Source: Tribonema minus
Taxonomy: Eukaryota; Sar; Xanthophyceae; Tribonematales; Tribonemataceae
Length of the DNA stretch: 64,000 nucleotides
Reading direction: 5' to 3'
Assembly: GCA_017506865.1 (NCBI GenBank)
Contig: JAFCMP010000068.1
Coordinates: forward strand, 1,178,001 to 1,242,000
Numbering within the stretch: the first letter of the stretch is position 1; each line of letters opens with the position of its first letter. Of this stretch, positions 1-12,000 are shown in pieces. The notes below the pieces were generated by a model that worked only from the letters and a program-made list of their open reading frames with translations, was not told where the DNA came from and did no database searches. Position numbers and translations under genes: made by a program.

Positions 1-1506
1 AAAAAGAAGCCACACACATGCTTACTGTAGTCACAAAAGCGCCAGGCATCATCCTCGCCTCATCCTATCCGAGTCTGCGCACCTCCTCAACTGCAGCCTG
101 AGCATCATATGGCATGTGTGGCATTTGCTCGCCGAAAGAGCACCAGGTGCATTATTGTAGACAGAAGCCCGCTGCCAGACACAAACAATTCAGTGAGGTG
201 CTCTGGTGAGAAGCAAGTATCCACTAGCGAGCATCTGAGTCTGTACATTCACATGAGTGTTCTTATGAATGTTGTCCTGCATCGGACCTGCTCAAAATCT
301 GTCAATGCAACGATGCAGCATGCGCTTGACATGTTGCATGCACATGTCATTGCAGCGCTTGCGCTAGCAGCTGCTGAACTCGCGCAATAGCAGAGCAGGC
401 CAACAATGCCTTATGGTTATATGCAAACTGCAGCAGTTGATGCCACTGTTCCAGGGCTTCATAGAATAATTTGCATTGCATTTCCATGTCACGTACTTCA
501 CATCTGACAGTGAACTGGCCAGGGACCAGGCGAATCGATGCTTCAGGCGCATGCAAATGGATGCAGCTATCGCAAGCACAACGCATGGAATGAGTACATG
601 AATCTGTGCATCGTGGTTGGTGCGCTCACATGCTGACATGCAGGTGGAGGAATGCAAACGAGAGCAATGTGGACATGCGACAGCGAACCAAATAAATCTC
701 TTGTAAGCAGCTGTGCAGCCAATGAGGACAAGTATGCAGTAAATAAAGTGCGCCGTTGGCCACCCATACAAATCATCAGAACAGGCTGCTGATTGTAGCC
801 GTTCGACTACTCTCGAAAGCTGTTGCAATTTAGAGCGATGTGGTGAAGCAATGGAACAGCAACACTTGAACATTCATAGTCCACAACAACAAGCACGGCC
901 TTCACCGTAGAAACTGCAGCATCAATGATCCACTTCGTCAATAAACATTCGTGTGTATCCGTCGTGCTGCCGTACCCATTGAGGGGCAACAGCTATAGCT
1001 GCATCGACCAACCACCTTTGCTACTGAAAAGACATTGTAGCTGCGGAATGACGTACGTCATCACCGCATATCAGTTTGCGGCATGCGGTGACATTGTGGA
1101 TGCTGTTGCAGCCTGGATGAAGATGCTGCTGCAGACAGACAGAGCTTTGATCCAAACTGAGTTGCCTGGCACCTTTACATCTACTACAGCACTGCTCTTG
1201 AACTCGAGGCTGCAGCAGCCAGCAGCTGGCAGCACTGGCAGCACATGATGGCTGCAGGCGCGGCGGGCATGTAGCACGCTCTACAGCATGGCATGACATA
1301 TATGCTGTGCCCGCTTCCCTTCAATGGCCGATGTCTTCATGCTGTGTCAAAGTGACATCTCTGTGACTCATGTCAGCCATGCTCATGACCACAATGTTAT
1401 GCTCACAACCACATCTGCCTCACTCACAAGCGCTTGGTCCCAATGATCAGACAGCCACACTAGAGCCATTCCATGGCATACCGAGGACACGAAGAACCCC
1501 AATGAC
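1..1506. other. Intergenic stretch, no gene recognised
   Basis: Only short overlapping open frames with cysteine- and histidine-rich translations are present, typical of non-coding DNA in this genome. No splice-consistent exon chain or known domain was found. The right end is the 3' flank of the APH-1 gene. Confidence 0.5.
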
Positions 1507-4026
1507 TCAGGACTTGTGCCGCTCATAGCCACTTTGAGTTGAAGGCATATTGCGCGCGGCGAGTGCGCACGATGCGCCAACGATGACCGCCAGGCAAGGC
1601 AATGATAGTCTGCACCCCCCAAAACTGGTACCACTGGGCAGGTGCAACATAGTCACAAGTGCCGCAAGGGCATGCGAGCACAGGATGGCGAGCCACAGCC
1701 CTTTGCCCCTTGATGTTGGTGCCCCCAGGCTGCCGGTTGCAGGTCTGCTGCCTGCTGCCAGTGCTGCTGCATCAACTGCAGGACTGACCTGCTGGTGTAT
1801 ATGCCTTGATGCTGCAAATGCCAGGCACATGAGGGCTACATCCATCACTGCAACCATTGCAGCCGTGATTGCTGTGAGACAAAGCAGCAGAGCACAGCAC
1901 GCGCAAAAGTGCATATGAGCTCCAGCGTAGAAGAAACAGCTGAGCAATACTTCAGAAGTATCATCGATGGCCACAGCCGCGCAGAGGATGTGAAGATGAT
2001 GCGGCGAGATGTGATGGCGTATGCTCTGTGTTTGTGTTACGTGCACTGAGGTCATGCGAGTTGTTGCACCCCTGTGAGTGCAGAAGCCCAATATGCAACC
2101 TATCTCAATTTTGCTCGCTGGGGTAATGTGGTAGTAGGTGCGCAAATGATTGCACAGCACATGACCACACATGTACTAGATGGTGTAAAAGCACGCAATG
2201 CCATGCGCCCGAAACGGAGTGATCTGCAAGTTGGCAATTGAGTGTCCTTACGCACTGACTGACACAGCACGTAAAGCTACTTCAAAATACTTTTATGTGA
2301 TTACTGACCGCATGCCAACTAAATTGCCCTACAGTACGCACGCATGGTGGTGCTCATCAGCTCAACAATGCAAGCTTATCGTCAAGAAGGGTTGTTGACT
2401 CCATATATGTAGCATGCAAAAAATGTCGCCGGATTGACCGCAGAAAAACGCAATTATTGTGCCTATTGCTATTTTATTGTCCACAACGAAATACCCGGCT
2501 CAACTTTCAGCAATATTGTGCAATCACTTCTCGACACAAGTTGCCTAAAGCGCGTGCGCTCTGCAGGTGCAAAAAAGCACCACAGCATTCCCGCCAGTGA
2601 CACCGACGTCAACTTGTCCATTGCACAAAGGGCTGCTCTATTGCTGTTGCTTTACGGGGCTTTGAATCAGGCACTGATACCGTGCGTTGTGAGCAGCACG
2701 TGAGCAGCACCTTACCTGATTCAATATGGCTCAACCACTTTCAGGGTATGTAGCTCGACTAGTCCACATTTTGAACAACAGAGAACACGTGATCACACTC
2801 ACTAATACTATGGCTGCGTAGCAGGGCAGCATCACTCTGAGCACCCTTCCAGCTGAGTCTACTATGCTATAATGTGAAGCTCAAGCTTGCCAATGCGTCA
2901 TGCGCCTGCAGGCGTTTATGAAGCTGCATGTGTGAAACCCGCAGCGTGCTCACTCCACGGATGGCGTACACATGTGTACACATGGCATCGCGTACTCTCT
3001 GTGACGGTCCAACTATCTGGCAGCGCCCGTGTGTGACTCCATACCTGCACCAACTTTCAAATCATGTGTCGTTGCATTGGTAGGCGTAACCTTGTTGGTG
3101 TATGTGCAAGGTGTGTGTGGTGGGCGTACATATGTTTGACCTTATCAGTCAATGAAAACACACCTGTGAGTAGTATCAGCGGCAAGCGCCTGCAGCTGTC
3201 AACGTAAGTGAACCCAGCGCTAGATCCCGCTAGGCCTCCTCCCTCGTCCGTTGAAAACACAGTGCCAAAGGTGACCAGGCCATGCATCAGTGCCCATCCA
3301 GCGCCTCCCGCTGGCACAATGCAAGATCAGCGCAGAAAAATTGTTTGTGAAGACATGGCCAAGGGACTGCCCCTGACACTGCTACACAAGCGCAGGTTTG
3401 TGACACGCATCGTACCACGCCCTTGAGACAAGTCGGGATGAATGCAGTCAAGTTATCATCACACAGCATCAGAAACAAGAATTGGTGGCTGTCAACACCA
3501 TTCAGGTGCAAATGGTTTGCATGCCCTGCTGAGCTCTCAACATCGGCTTCGCGTAAGGTGAAGGTGCCACAACAGTGACATGCAGACCTGCCATATAAAT
3601 CGCTTGATGCACACGTCAGGGATGTTTCCACTGTACAAATATGCAGCAATGCCGCATCGCAGAAATCATTCGTTCCAGATTAGGCGCACCTATGGCAATG
3701 GCGGCATCATTGAGCGGCAGGTGGTCCGAGTTCTTGTGACCAGCAGCGATCGCAAGCGCATTCTCCAGCCTGATGCACCCCTTCACAAACAGGGCTCGCA
3801 TGGTCTCTTGTCCTGCTACCCCCACCAGAAGCAGTACAGCGCTGCCGAGGGCTGCAGGTAGCAAACACTGTACCAAGCTAGATGCAGCACAGCCTGCTAG
3901 CCAGGCGAAGGCAGCGGCAAAAGACACAAGCGCGGTGTGACTCCGGTGAAAGGCGACCATGAACACCAGCGCACATGATGGTCCCAGTGCGATTATACAG
4001 CTGCCACAAGCCAGCGCAGTCACCAT
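1507..4026 (-). CDS. APH1: Gamma-secretase subunit APH-1
   Basis: Predicted 282 aa in three exons: 4026-3690, 3310-3164 and 1871-1507. Phases match (1, 1) and the total is 849 nt. APH-1 is the multi-pass scaffold of the gamma-secretase intramembrane protease in the endomembrane system. The translation opens with a hydrophobic segment of APH-1 type (ALGPSCALVFMVAF), followed by further membrane spans. A glycine-rich helix (GAGWALMHG) lies where family members carry a GxxxGxxxG helix-packing motif. The last exon (AITAAMVAVMDVALMCLAF, then LWLAILCSHALAALVTMLHL) matches the C-terminal APH-1 helices. Length fits the family (about 250-310 aa). The ATG at 4026 is chosen because the hydrophobic segment starts directly after it. 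By eye, the helix that carries the second conserved family histidine seems to have Met or Asp there. The family call is fairly sure; exon 3 could extend slightly. Confidence 0.78.
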
Positions 4027-4912
4027 CAACCCTGTCTAGCTTCACTAAGAGATCACGTGTCACAGCGCGCTTGCCTTTGAAGCTCAAGTTTCGGTTGAAG
4101 TTTCAAGAAGTGAGGGGAGTCACCCCCACAAACCTCATCGCTTGTGTCACCTTATGTCCGCCAATCATAACTCATGGCTGAAAACAAACGTGCGGTGCTA
4201 CATGCCTACTCCGCTCCCAAAGGCAGGCCTGTTTCTGCCCCGTGTTTGATTCGGCTGCTTTGCATGCACTTTACTTATGCCTCACATCATTCAATGATGG
4301 CTGATTAGCTTGAAAATTGTACACCTATGCGCTGGTTGGATTCACTGACTTTTCTTGAAGTCAAAACGAGGGCGTTCTTCTCATTCATCAGGCAACAGAC
4401 CAGCATTCAGCATATCTTCAGTTCATCATTCTGAGCAACCAGGCATGGCTTCTTTGCATCCGCACATGATGCACGCAGTGGTCCAGATCATTAAGCAAAA
4501 TTAGCATGTTGTTACTTGTGACAGCACACGCTTCTTCAAGATCGGTTGGAGCATGCCATATGACGGCATTGTTCAATGTACAGAACTCAAAAACGACAAC
4601 ACAGACAGAAAGCTGCAGAATGCCACCAACGTGCTGCGACGAACGATGCGGTGTCGATTTACAATAAGTACAAAGGGAGCAGCGCCTTACCAGCTGCTGC
4701 TGAGACAACAAGGGAACTGGCTGCAGGACACGTGGGTAAGCCCGACGAACCTTGCGTCACCGACGGGAGCACACAATGGAGTCCTCCAAGAATCGAGAAG
4801 GAGCCTTTGAAACTATGGCTGTGGCCTCGGTTGCTCTGGTATATACCGGGCAACGCACTTGTGAAAGGAGATCGCCAGCATGCCCAACAGATTACTGTAC
4901 GTCAGATGCTGG
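4027..4912. other. Intergenic stretch between two minus-strand genes
   Basis: About 0.9 kb between the 3' end of the RING gene and the APH-1 start codon. It should hold the APH-1 promoter and the RING 3' UTR. No exon-like frame with a recognisable domain was seen. Confidence 0.5.
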
Positions 4913-5783
4913 CTATACAAGCTCATGTGCTTGCTGTATCAAGTTGAACTTGCAGTATGGACAGGTGACATGCGCGTCCAGCCACATTGTAATGCAGGTT
5001 GCATGATAGACATGCTGACTTGGGCATGGCAGTCGGCACAGCTCGTCCCCTGGCCGATAGTCCATCAAACATACGCCACACTGCATATCACTCGTTGGTA
5101 CATTGCACGCCTCCAGTAGTTGTGAAGGCGGCAGCTCCTGCATATCATGATCGGCCGCATTCTGCTCCAACTGTACCTGAGCGTTGCTGCCTGGAGCTGC
5201 TGATAGTGCAGCGCCGCTGGCAGGTGCACGCTCCGCTACACCATCGCCAACCCCTGGCAGGCGGAATGTGTTGAAGCTCTTCAGAACTTGCTCAGGCACC
5301 CCCCCCCGCTGCGACCGTCCCTCCTCCTCTGCAGTCGCAAGCTCTGCAGCTGCTAGCGCTCGTTCCAATGCCTGCCTGTCATTTGCCCGACGTATCACTA
5401 GGGCCCGGCTCCTCCAGCAAATAAACGTTCCCAGTAGCAGCAAACAGAGGCTGATTCCGAGACCGCGGTAGTTTCCCGTCATGAATGCCTGCAAGCACCG
5501 CGGATGTCCGGCATAAAGGATGAGACTAGCTGAAGTGTGTCTGCGACACGGTGAGCCATTTGACATGTGCTTTTCGGCCGGCAGAAACAAGGTCGACGAG
5601 CGCCGCACTCACCGATATCCAGGAGCTCGCAATCACGTATGCGAAGAAAGCCACCAGGAATAGCAGCATCACGTTCCAGATGCTGAGGCATCGCTTGGTG
5701 GGTCTTCTCCAAGGGCGCTGGCCTGTACTCTGCGAAGGATGGGGCGGAATGTTTTCTGCTGCATCCGCTGCTGGACTCTCCAT
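4913..5783 (-). CDS. Membrane-anchored RING-H2 E3 ubiquitin ligase
   Basis: Predicted 248 aa in two exons, 5783-5613 and 5488-4913, joined in phase 0 by a perfect GTGAGT donor and a TGCAG acceptor. A short cytosolic head (about 1-33) is followed by a hydrophobic span (NVMLLFLVAFFAYVIASSW). A second span (LGISLCLLLLGTFICW) and a basic stretch (RSRALVIRR) come next, then an Ala/Glu-rich linker. The C-terminal RING-H2 finger runs from about residue 198: CGVC, later C-x3-H-x2-H-x2-C, ending in CPYC. RING-H2 domains recruit E2 enzymes to pass ubiquitin to a substrate; two N-terminal membrane spans place it on an endomembrane. A longer frame to 6024 exists in another phase, but the ATG at 5783 is the one that splices in frame. 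The gene is divergent from the antiporter gene. Substrate unknown. Confidence 0.8.
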
Positions 5784-6044
5784 CCTCAAACTCGTGCGGT
5801 TGTGGGCGATAAGCGATGTCCGACCAAAGTACACTCAAACAGCGCCCCTCTGGAGAATGTCCCTGACAGGACGGGTCTCTAAATAGGTTGCTTCTCGAGG
5901 CCAATTTCGAACTGGAGACGAAGACTTTTTCTGTCAAGCCCAGCTGGCTGCTTTCCGGGGCTGGCTGTAGTTGCTCTGTGATGGAAACTCGGTTATAACG
6001 GGGTGTGCGTGCCCTAGCCATCAAAGGGTGCGCTGTGCGGAAAC
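5784..6044. promoter_or_regulatory. Candidate shared promoter, RING gene and SOS1-like gene
   Basis: A 261-bp gap separates two divergent start codons, so both core promoters and 5' UTRs must lie here unless UTR introns are present. No clear TATA box was seen. Confidence 0.45.
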
Positions 6045-9000
6045 ATGGCAGGGGAGAGCGAGGTCGGAGGAGGGAACGGGGTGGGCAGCGCCGCCGACAT
6101 CAGCGATGCTGGCGTCGGCGCCATCATATTTGCCTGGGCGCTGGGAGTGTTCGCTCGCACGGTCCTCAAGGGAGTGTTTCCAGTCCCGCACACCGCCCTG
6201 CTGCTGGTGCTAGGCATCATCGTGGGCTTAATCCTGGTGTTTGCGGATGATGCTGGCGATACAGGCCTGGGCACGTCGCTGGTGCAGATCCGGTACATAC
6301 CTCCCATGATCATCTTCTTCGCCGCTCTCAGCATCCCCATCTTCAATACCGCCCTCCACCTGGACGTCAACATGTTCATGAGGGAGGTCTGGCACGTGTC
6401 GGTGGTGGCAGTGATCGGAGCTACAGTGGCAGCGCTGCTGACGGCTCTCTTCGCCCACTACATGCTGCCGTACGGCTGGGATTGGTACACAGCGCTCTAC
6501 TTTGGCGCCATCTGCAGCGCCACAGATCCTGTGGCGGTGGTGGCCAAGCTGCGCGAGAAAGGCTCCTGCATGCGGCTTTCCATCTTGGTAGAGGCCGAGG
6601 CGCTGCTCAACAATGCCCTCATGGTGGTCCTCTTCAGCATATTCTTCAACGCCTCTGCCGCCATCCACGACATCTCTGGCGGCTTCTTCGTTGTGCAGTC
6701 CATCAGACTGCTTGGCGGAGGGGTTGTTCTGGGCATCTGTGTGGGCGCCATCAGCGCCTCAATCATTGGCTACATCCTCGAAGACCCTGTCTCGGAGCTC
6801 AGCGTTGTCATCGTCGCAGGCTACGCAGCGTTTCTACTTGGCGACGCAACGCCGCTGCACGTGAGCGGTGTCACCGCACTCATCACCTGCGGTCTCTACC
6901 TGTCGGTGTACGGCATGCCGCGCATCTCGCTCTCCGTGCAGCGTCCGCTGACGGAGCTGTGGGGGCTCATGTCGTTTCTGGCGCGGACGCTGGTGTTCTT
7001 TCTAGCGGGCCTGGCGGCGACGGAGCAGGCGTATGGAGACTCAGGGGCGCCGCACGTAACAGGCGCGGACTGGGGGTACATGATCGCCCTCTACCTCTGG
7101 GTCTACCTGTCACGCGCGATAGCCATGGCGGTGTGCTACCCGGCGCTGCGGTGGGGGTGCTTCGCGGACAGCGCCAGCGCGGAGACGGAGACCGATCTTC
7201 GACACATGGCGGCGCTGTGGTGGTGCGGCGTGCGTGGCATCCTGGCACTCACGCTGGCGCTGCTGGTGCAGCAGAACGTGGAGCTGCCGGAGGCGGCCGG
7301 CAACCGCATCATGTTCCACGTCTGTGGACTGGTGGCCTTAGGGCTGCTCATCAATGGGGGAGCGCTGTGGCCTGTGCTTAGGCTCATAGGCATGGACCGC
7401 AGCGCGGGGGACGAGCTGGCCAGCGAGGTGTTCGCGCGGGCGTGCGCGGCCATCGAGGCCAAGCTGGAGCAGGTAGCAGAGGAGCTCAAGCAGGATCGCT
7501 TCCTCGGCGACGCGGACTGGCCAATAGTCTGGCGCTACATACCCGTAATGACGGCACACAGCTACTGGCACAGGATCCGCTACGGCACCATCATGCTGGC
7601 GAACGGCGAGGAGCAGTTCAACTCAGCGGGGGATGGCGGGGGAGCGGGGGGTGCCCGGGGCCGCCTTGCCCCTCTGTGGGGAGTGCTGCGGAGGATAGGC
7701 AGGGGGCTGCTGTTTGTGCGCGCCGCAGCAGATCTGGCGAGCGCTAGCAAGTTTGCACATCTGCCCCCTCGTCTTCGCGACGTGTGGCAGCGCTTCCACC
7801 GCATATACGGCATGCAGCAGGAGCCGCTGTGGGCACTGGGGTCGGAGGAGTTTGACGCCATGTTGGAGACAAACGTCAACGCGGAGCACGGCAACGAGCG
7901 GTACAGGAGCCTTGACGGCACGGTTCACATGCCGCAGGGCCCTGGACGGAGCCGCAGCAGCTTCACCAAGGGTGAAAGCGGGGGAGGCGGCGGCGGCGGG
8001 ACACCGGGCCTGCCGAAGCGGTTCCTGGGACGCGGCCTCGACGACAGCAGAAAGACAGCACCCAGCAACTCTGCGGCGGGGTCAGGTGTCAGGCGGACTG
8101 TCACTGCAAGCCCACTCGGCAGTCAGGAGGGGCTGGACAAGCGTGCGGAAGGGGGAGCAGAGGGGGGTGCGGCGATGGAGCGGCAGCAGAGCGGCGGCAG
8201 CGATCATGCTGGCAGCACACACTCCACGCCCGGCAAGAAGCTGACAGCTAGCATGAGCGCGGCCAGCTTCATGACCACGCCCAACGCGCTTGTACGCGGC
8301 AGCAGCGGCGGCGGCGGCGGCGGCGGAGGCATAGGATCCAGCGGTCACCTTGGCAGTCTGGGCCATCACCAGTCGCTGCACCTGCTGGGGCCGCACCCTG
8401 ATGCGTCGCTCAAGGAGCTACGACTGCTCAAGGACAGTGCTGCGTCAGCACGGGAGAAGCTCAAGCGAGTGGAGGAGCAGCTGAGGGCAGCAGAGCGCTC
8501 CGCAGAGAAGTCGCTGGCGGCGCGCACACCAGTGAGGGGGGCTGGCGCCGCTGCTGCAGCTGGGCGGGAGGGGGAAGATGGGGGGAGTTTGAGCGGGAGC
8601 AGGCCTGGGAGGGGGGGGAGCGGGCACCGAAAGGGCAAAGCGCCCAAGCAGGTGAGGCGACTCTACGTACATACAATCACCATTTGTAGTGTCAGCATGG
8701 TACTCTTATCACATTGGCGATTTTTGCAGCATTACTGGCTAGGGGATAATCTTTGTGGGAAGCAACGACACGATGGTGTACTGCAGATGCACTCATCACC
8801 TTTGACAGTTGGCGTTTCGACAAAGAAGCTGAAGTCTGAACTTGCGCTTTTGACGTGCACACGCTTAATCATTTTGATCTGGTATGGTGGGCTTGTATGA
8901 TTTAAGGTACCTGTGCGTTCATTTGTGATACGGTTATGGCAACAGAAGGCACCTCTGCATTCACATATAGAACGGTAATGCAACAGCAGGTTCACAGCAG

Positions 9001-12000
9001 TTTAGGGCCTGTACAAATGGCAAAACCGCTCAACAGTGCAAAGTGCAGCCATGGCCTTGGACTTTGGTTAATTCACAGCAATCACGTGGTTGCAGACGTC
9101 AATTCATCATAACAAACCGGCATGGCATGCTCAGCTCTGCACACACACTGCGGCTTCATCCCTTTCCCTTTAATACGCAGTTACTACTTGAGGGGAATTT
9201 ACAGTACAGTGGGTAGGGTCAGTATGCTCAGCAGCAGGCTGTGTATGCTGTGGAGCACTCATCTAAGAAATGATGTTGAACTAGTGATAATGCGATATGT
9301 TTTTTTCCATTGTCATATGTGGACAGTACCTGGCATACTCAGCCTTTGAAGGTCTTCAAGTACCAATGGAGAAGTAGCCCATAGAGTACATACTGCGTGG
9401 CATATAGATGGTGATTTTTAGCTCATACTTCTGCTGCAAACATCTCAAATGTTTGTATTCTTGAAGTTGGCTCCTGCATCGCCAAGTGCACTACTGCACC
9501 AGAATTCTGCTAATGCTTGGCCATGTATCTTGCTGTGGTTTATGTTCAACCTGCTGGGGGTGCATAGACAGTCATGTGTTGAGTGTCGACCGACCAGCAT
9601 GCTGTCGATTTTGGCAACTGTCAATCATAGCTCTGGTTGTAAGTGCAGTACATATTGGTGCTAGTGTCCCGGAGAGTGTGTTTCTGTCTATGCAGCTCCC
9701 ACTGTTCTGTGATCCGTGGACGCCTTGTGTCAGGCTGCTGATGTGTGCACCAGATCTGTCCTGAACATAGACCAACTTGCATTTAAGACTCAAAGATATT
9801 GCAGTCAGTCCTTTTAATGCAGCTCAGCCAGTTCACTGTAAATGATAGCGTCTCTGCCTGACCTCGTGCGCACACAACAGTTACATGTTGAAGTTTGTGG
9901 TTGGCAAACAAATTGACATTTGCAGCTGGCCACTGCCATGCGCATGTGGCAGCAGGCAGCATCACTGGCGCATGTCTCAAGTTACGCATCTGGCCAGGGA
10001 GTTATGTTGATAGTCTCAGCAGTGCATTGGAGCTTGCTCATTTGTATCGTCAGTCAGCAAGAGCGTGGACATGCATATACCTACACGTACCTCACCTAGG
10101 CAGCCCCAGCATCATTCTCTGGCGAACAGCACTTCACCAGTGGGCTTCAGCATGTGCACATCAGAATCAGCAGTACCTGACTGCTTGACTACTTGGAAAC
10201 GTCGTCGATGTTGACATGCTGAGCTCTCAGTTGCTTGCTCATGCTGTCCTGTATGACATAAATGCTGTCTCGTGTCACTCTGTCATGGCAGCTGGAGGAC
10301 AGAGGCGATTCCATCAGTCCTACCCCGGACGCACTGCACGACCATCCTCACATCTTCAACAGCAACGCCAGCAGAGCAGCACGCAGGTCAACGGCGGCGC
10401 AGGCAGAGTTTGACATGCAGCAGCTAGCAGAAGCACGGCTCCGCTTCATCACTGCCGTCAAGGCCAACTACGTCATCAACTACAAGTCCGGCTGGCTCAC
10501 CACCAGCGGCCTGCGCGTTCTGCAAGACAACGCAGACGAGCAACTGGACAAGGGCAACGCCAATGAGCCTTTGGGGGAGTGGGACCGCTTGCGCGTGTCC
10601 TTCACCCTGCCAGACTACCAGGTCACGGTAGCCAATGCGCTGCGGCACACGCCATTCCTGGGGCAGATTGTGGGGGGCTGGGTGTTTGAGAAGCTGGCGT
10701 TTGTGTTCATGCTCGCCAAGAACTTCATCCTGGCGCATGAGGGGATTGACATGACCGACCTGTTGCCGGAGGGAGCCGCCGCGCAACGGCTCGCACAGGT
10801 GAGGTTACTCTACACATTACGACAGCGCTTGATCAATGCATTGTGCTTTGGATAAGCTTGGATGTAGTTGTTGATTCCTAGAGGTTGTGGTGGCGAGGTC
10901 AATGTATGTCAGGTCTTCTTTGAAAAAATGTCACAGCATACCTCTGGTTGCATTTTGAGCTTACAATGTGGAGCATGCACTTGTTGTGTGACGAGGTGCT
11001 AGTACAGATGACAGAACACATTCAACAAGGTCCGTACAGTGTATTTTCTGGGGTCATGATGGTGTATCCTACACCCATGGCAGACAGAACGCATTGCACA
11101 TCATTGTAACGATACTCACCCACTGGATGCATAGGCAAAACAATTGCCAAGACCTCGCGCTTGTGACAAAAGTCCATTCAGGGGCACATTTTAGTCATCT
11201 CTGCAGATTGGTGGCCCCATGGCGACATATGTGTGGGGCAGCTGCCATTGACAGAAACAATTTTGGTGTCAGAGACGATTATGGATGCAACAGATGCATC
11301 TAGGCACGACTCAGAGAATCAGCGCTTACCAAGTGCCTTGGTGAGCGGCATCATGCGATCATGGTATTGTTCTTCAAGTATGGGTGTACACAGCATGAGC
11401 GTGCACTCAGTTGTTAAATGTCTTTTTGAACATCCAATCACTTTAAATGCAGATCAACCATTGGCCAGGTACCAGAGAGCCAGCTGACATTCAAGTTATC
11501 GGGATGTATTGCAAGCGACAACTAACCCTGTGCGCCGCTCGCATCTGCTTTGTGTAACAGGAGAATCACATGCAGCTTGAGGAGGCGACAGAGACTCTCA
11601 AACAGCAGCTGCTGGCCTTCCCTGAAGTCGCACGGTCCCTGAAAACACAGGCAAGTGCACCTCTTGCTTGTAGGTATTTTACAATCAATTGGGGCATAGT
11701 TACTGGCAGGTCTGTCAACACAGTGACCGATCTGGCCACACGGTCATCAATTCATGGACGCCTTGGTTTCACTCAGTTTATGCTTTGTGCCATCCGTACT
11801 CAGTAGCCATGAATGCAGGTAGACGTCATGACACCTGCTCAATCATTTCTGCTGCTTTCACACCGCAGAGCAGCACCCAATGTTGAACATAAATGGCGAC
11901 ACTACCGTAGTGCAGGAAACACACAGTCTAGCCTGGTGCTTGTTCTGCTTGCGGGTGCGCACATGAGCTCGTGCTAGTCAGCTGTTACTGCAGTGCTCAT

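Noticed and set aside
6482-7381. 299-codon plus-strand frame inside the SOS1 exon
   Set aside because: Different frame of the antiporter exon; His/Arg-rich nonsense translation.
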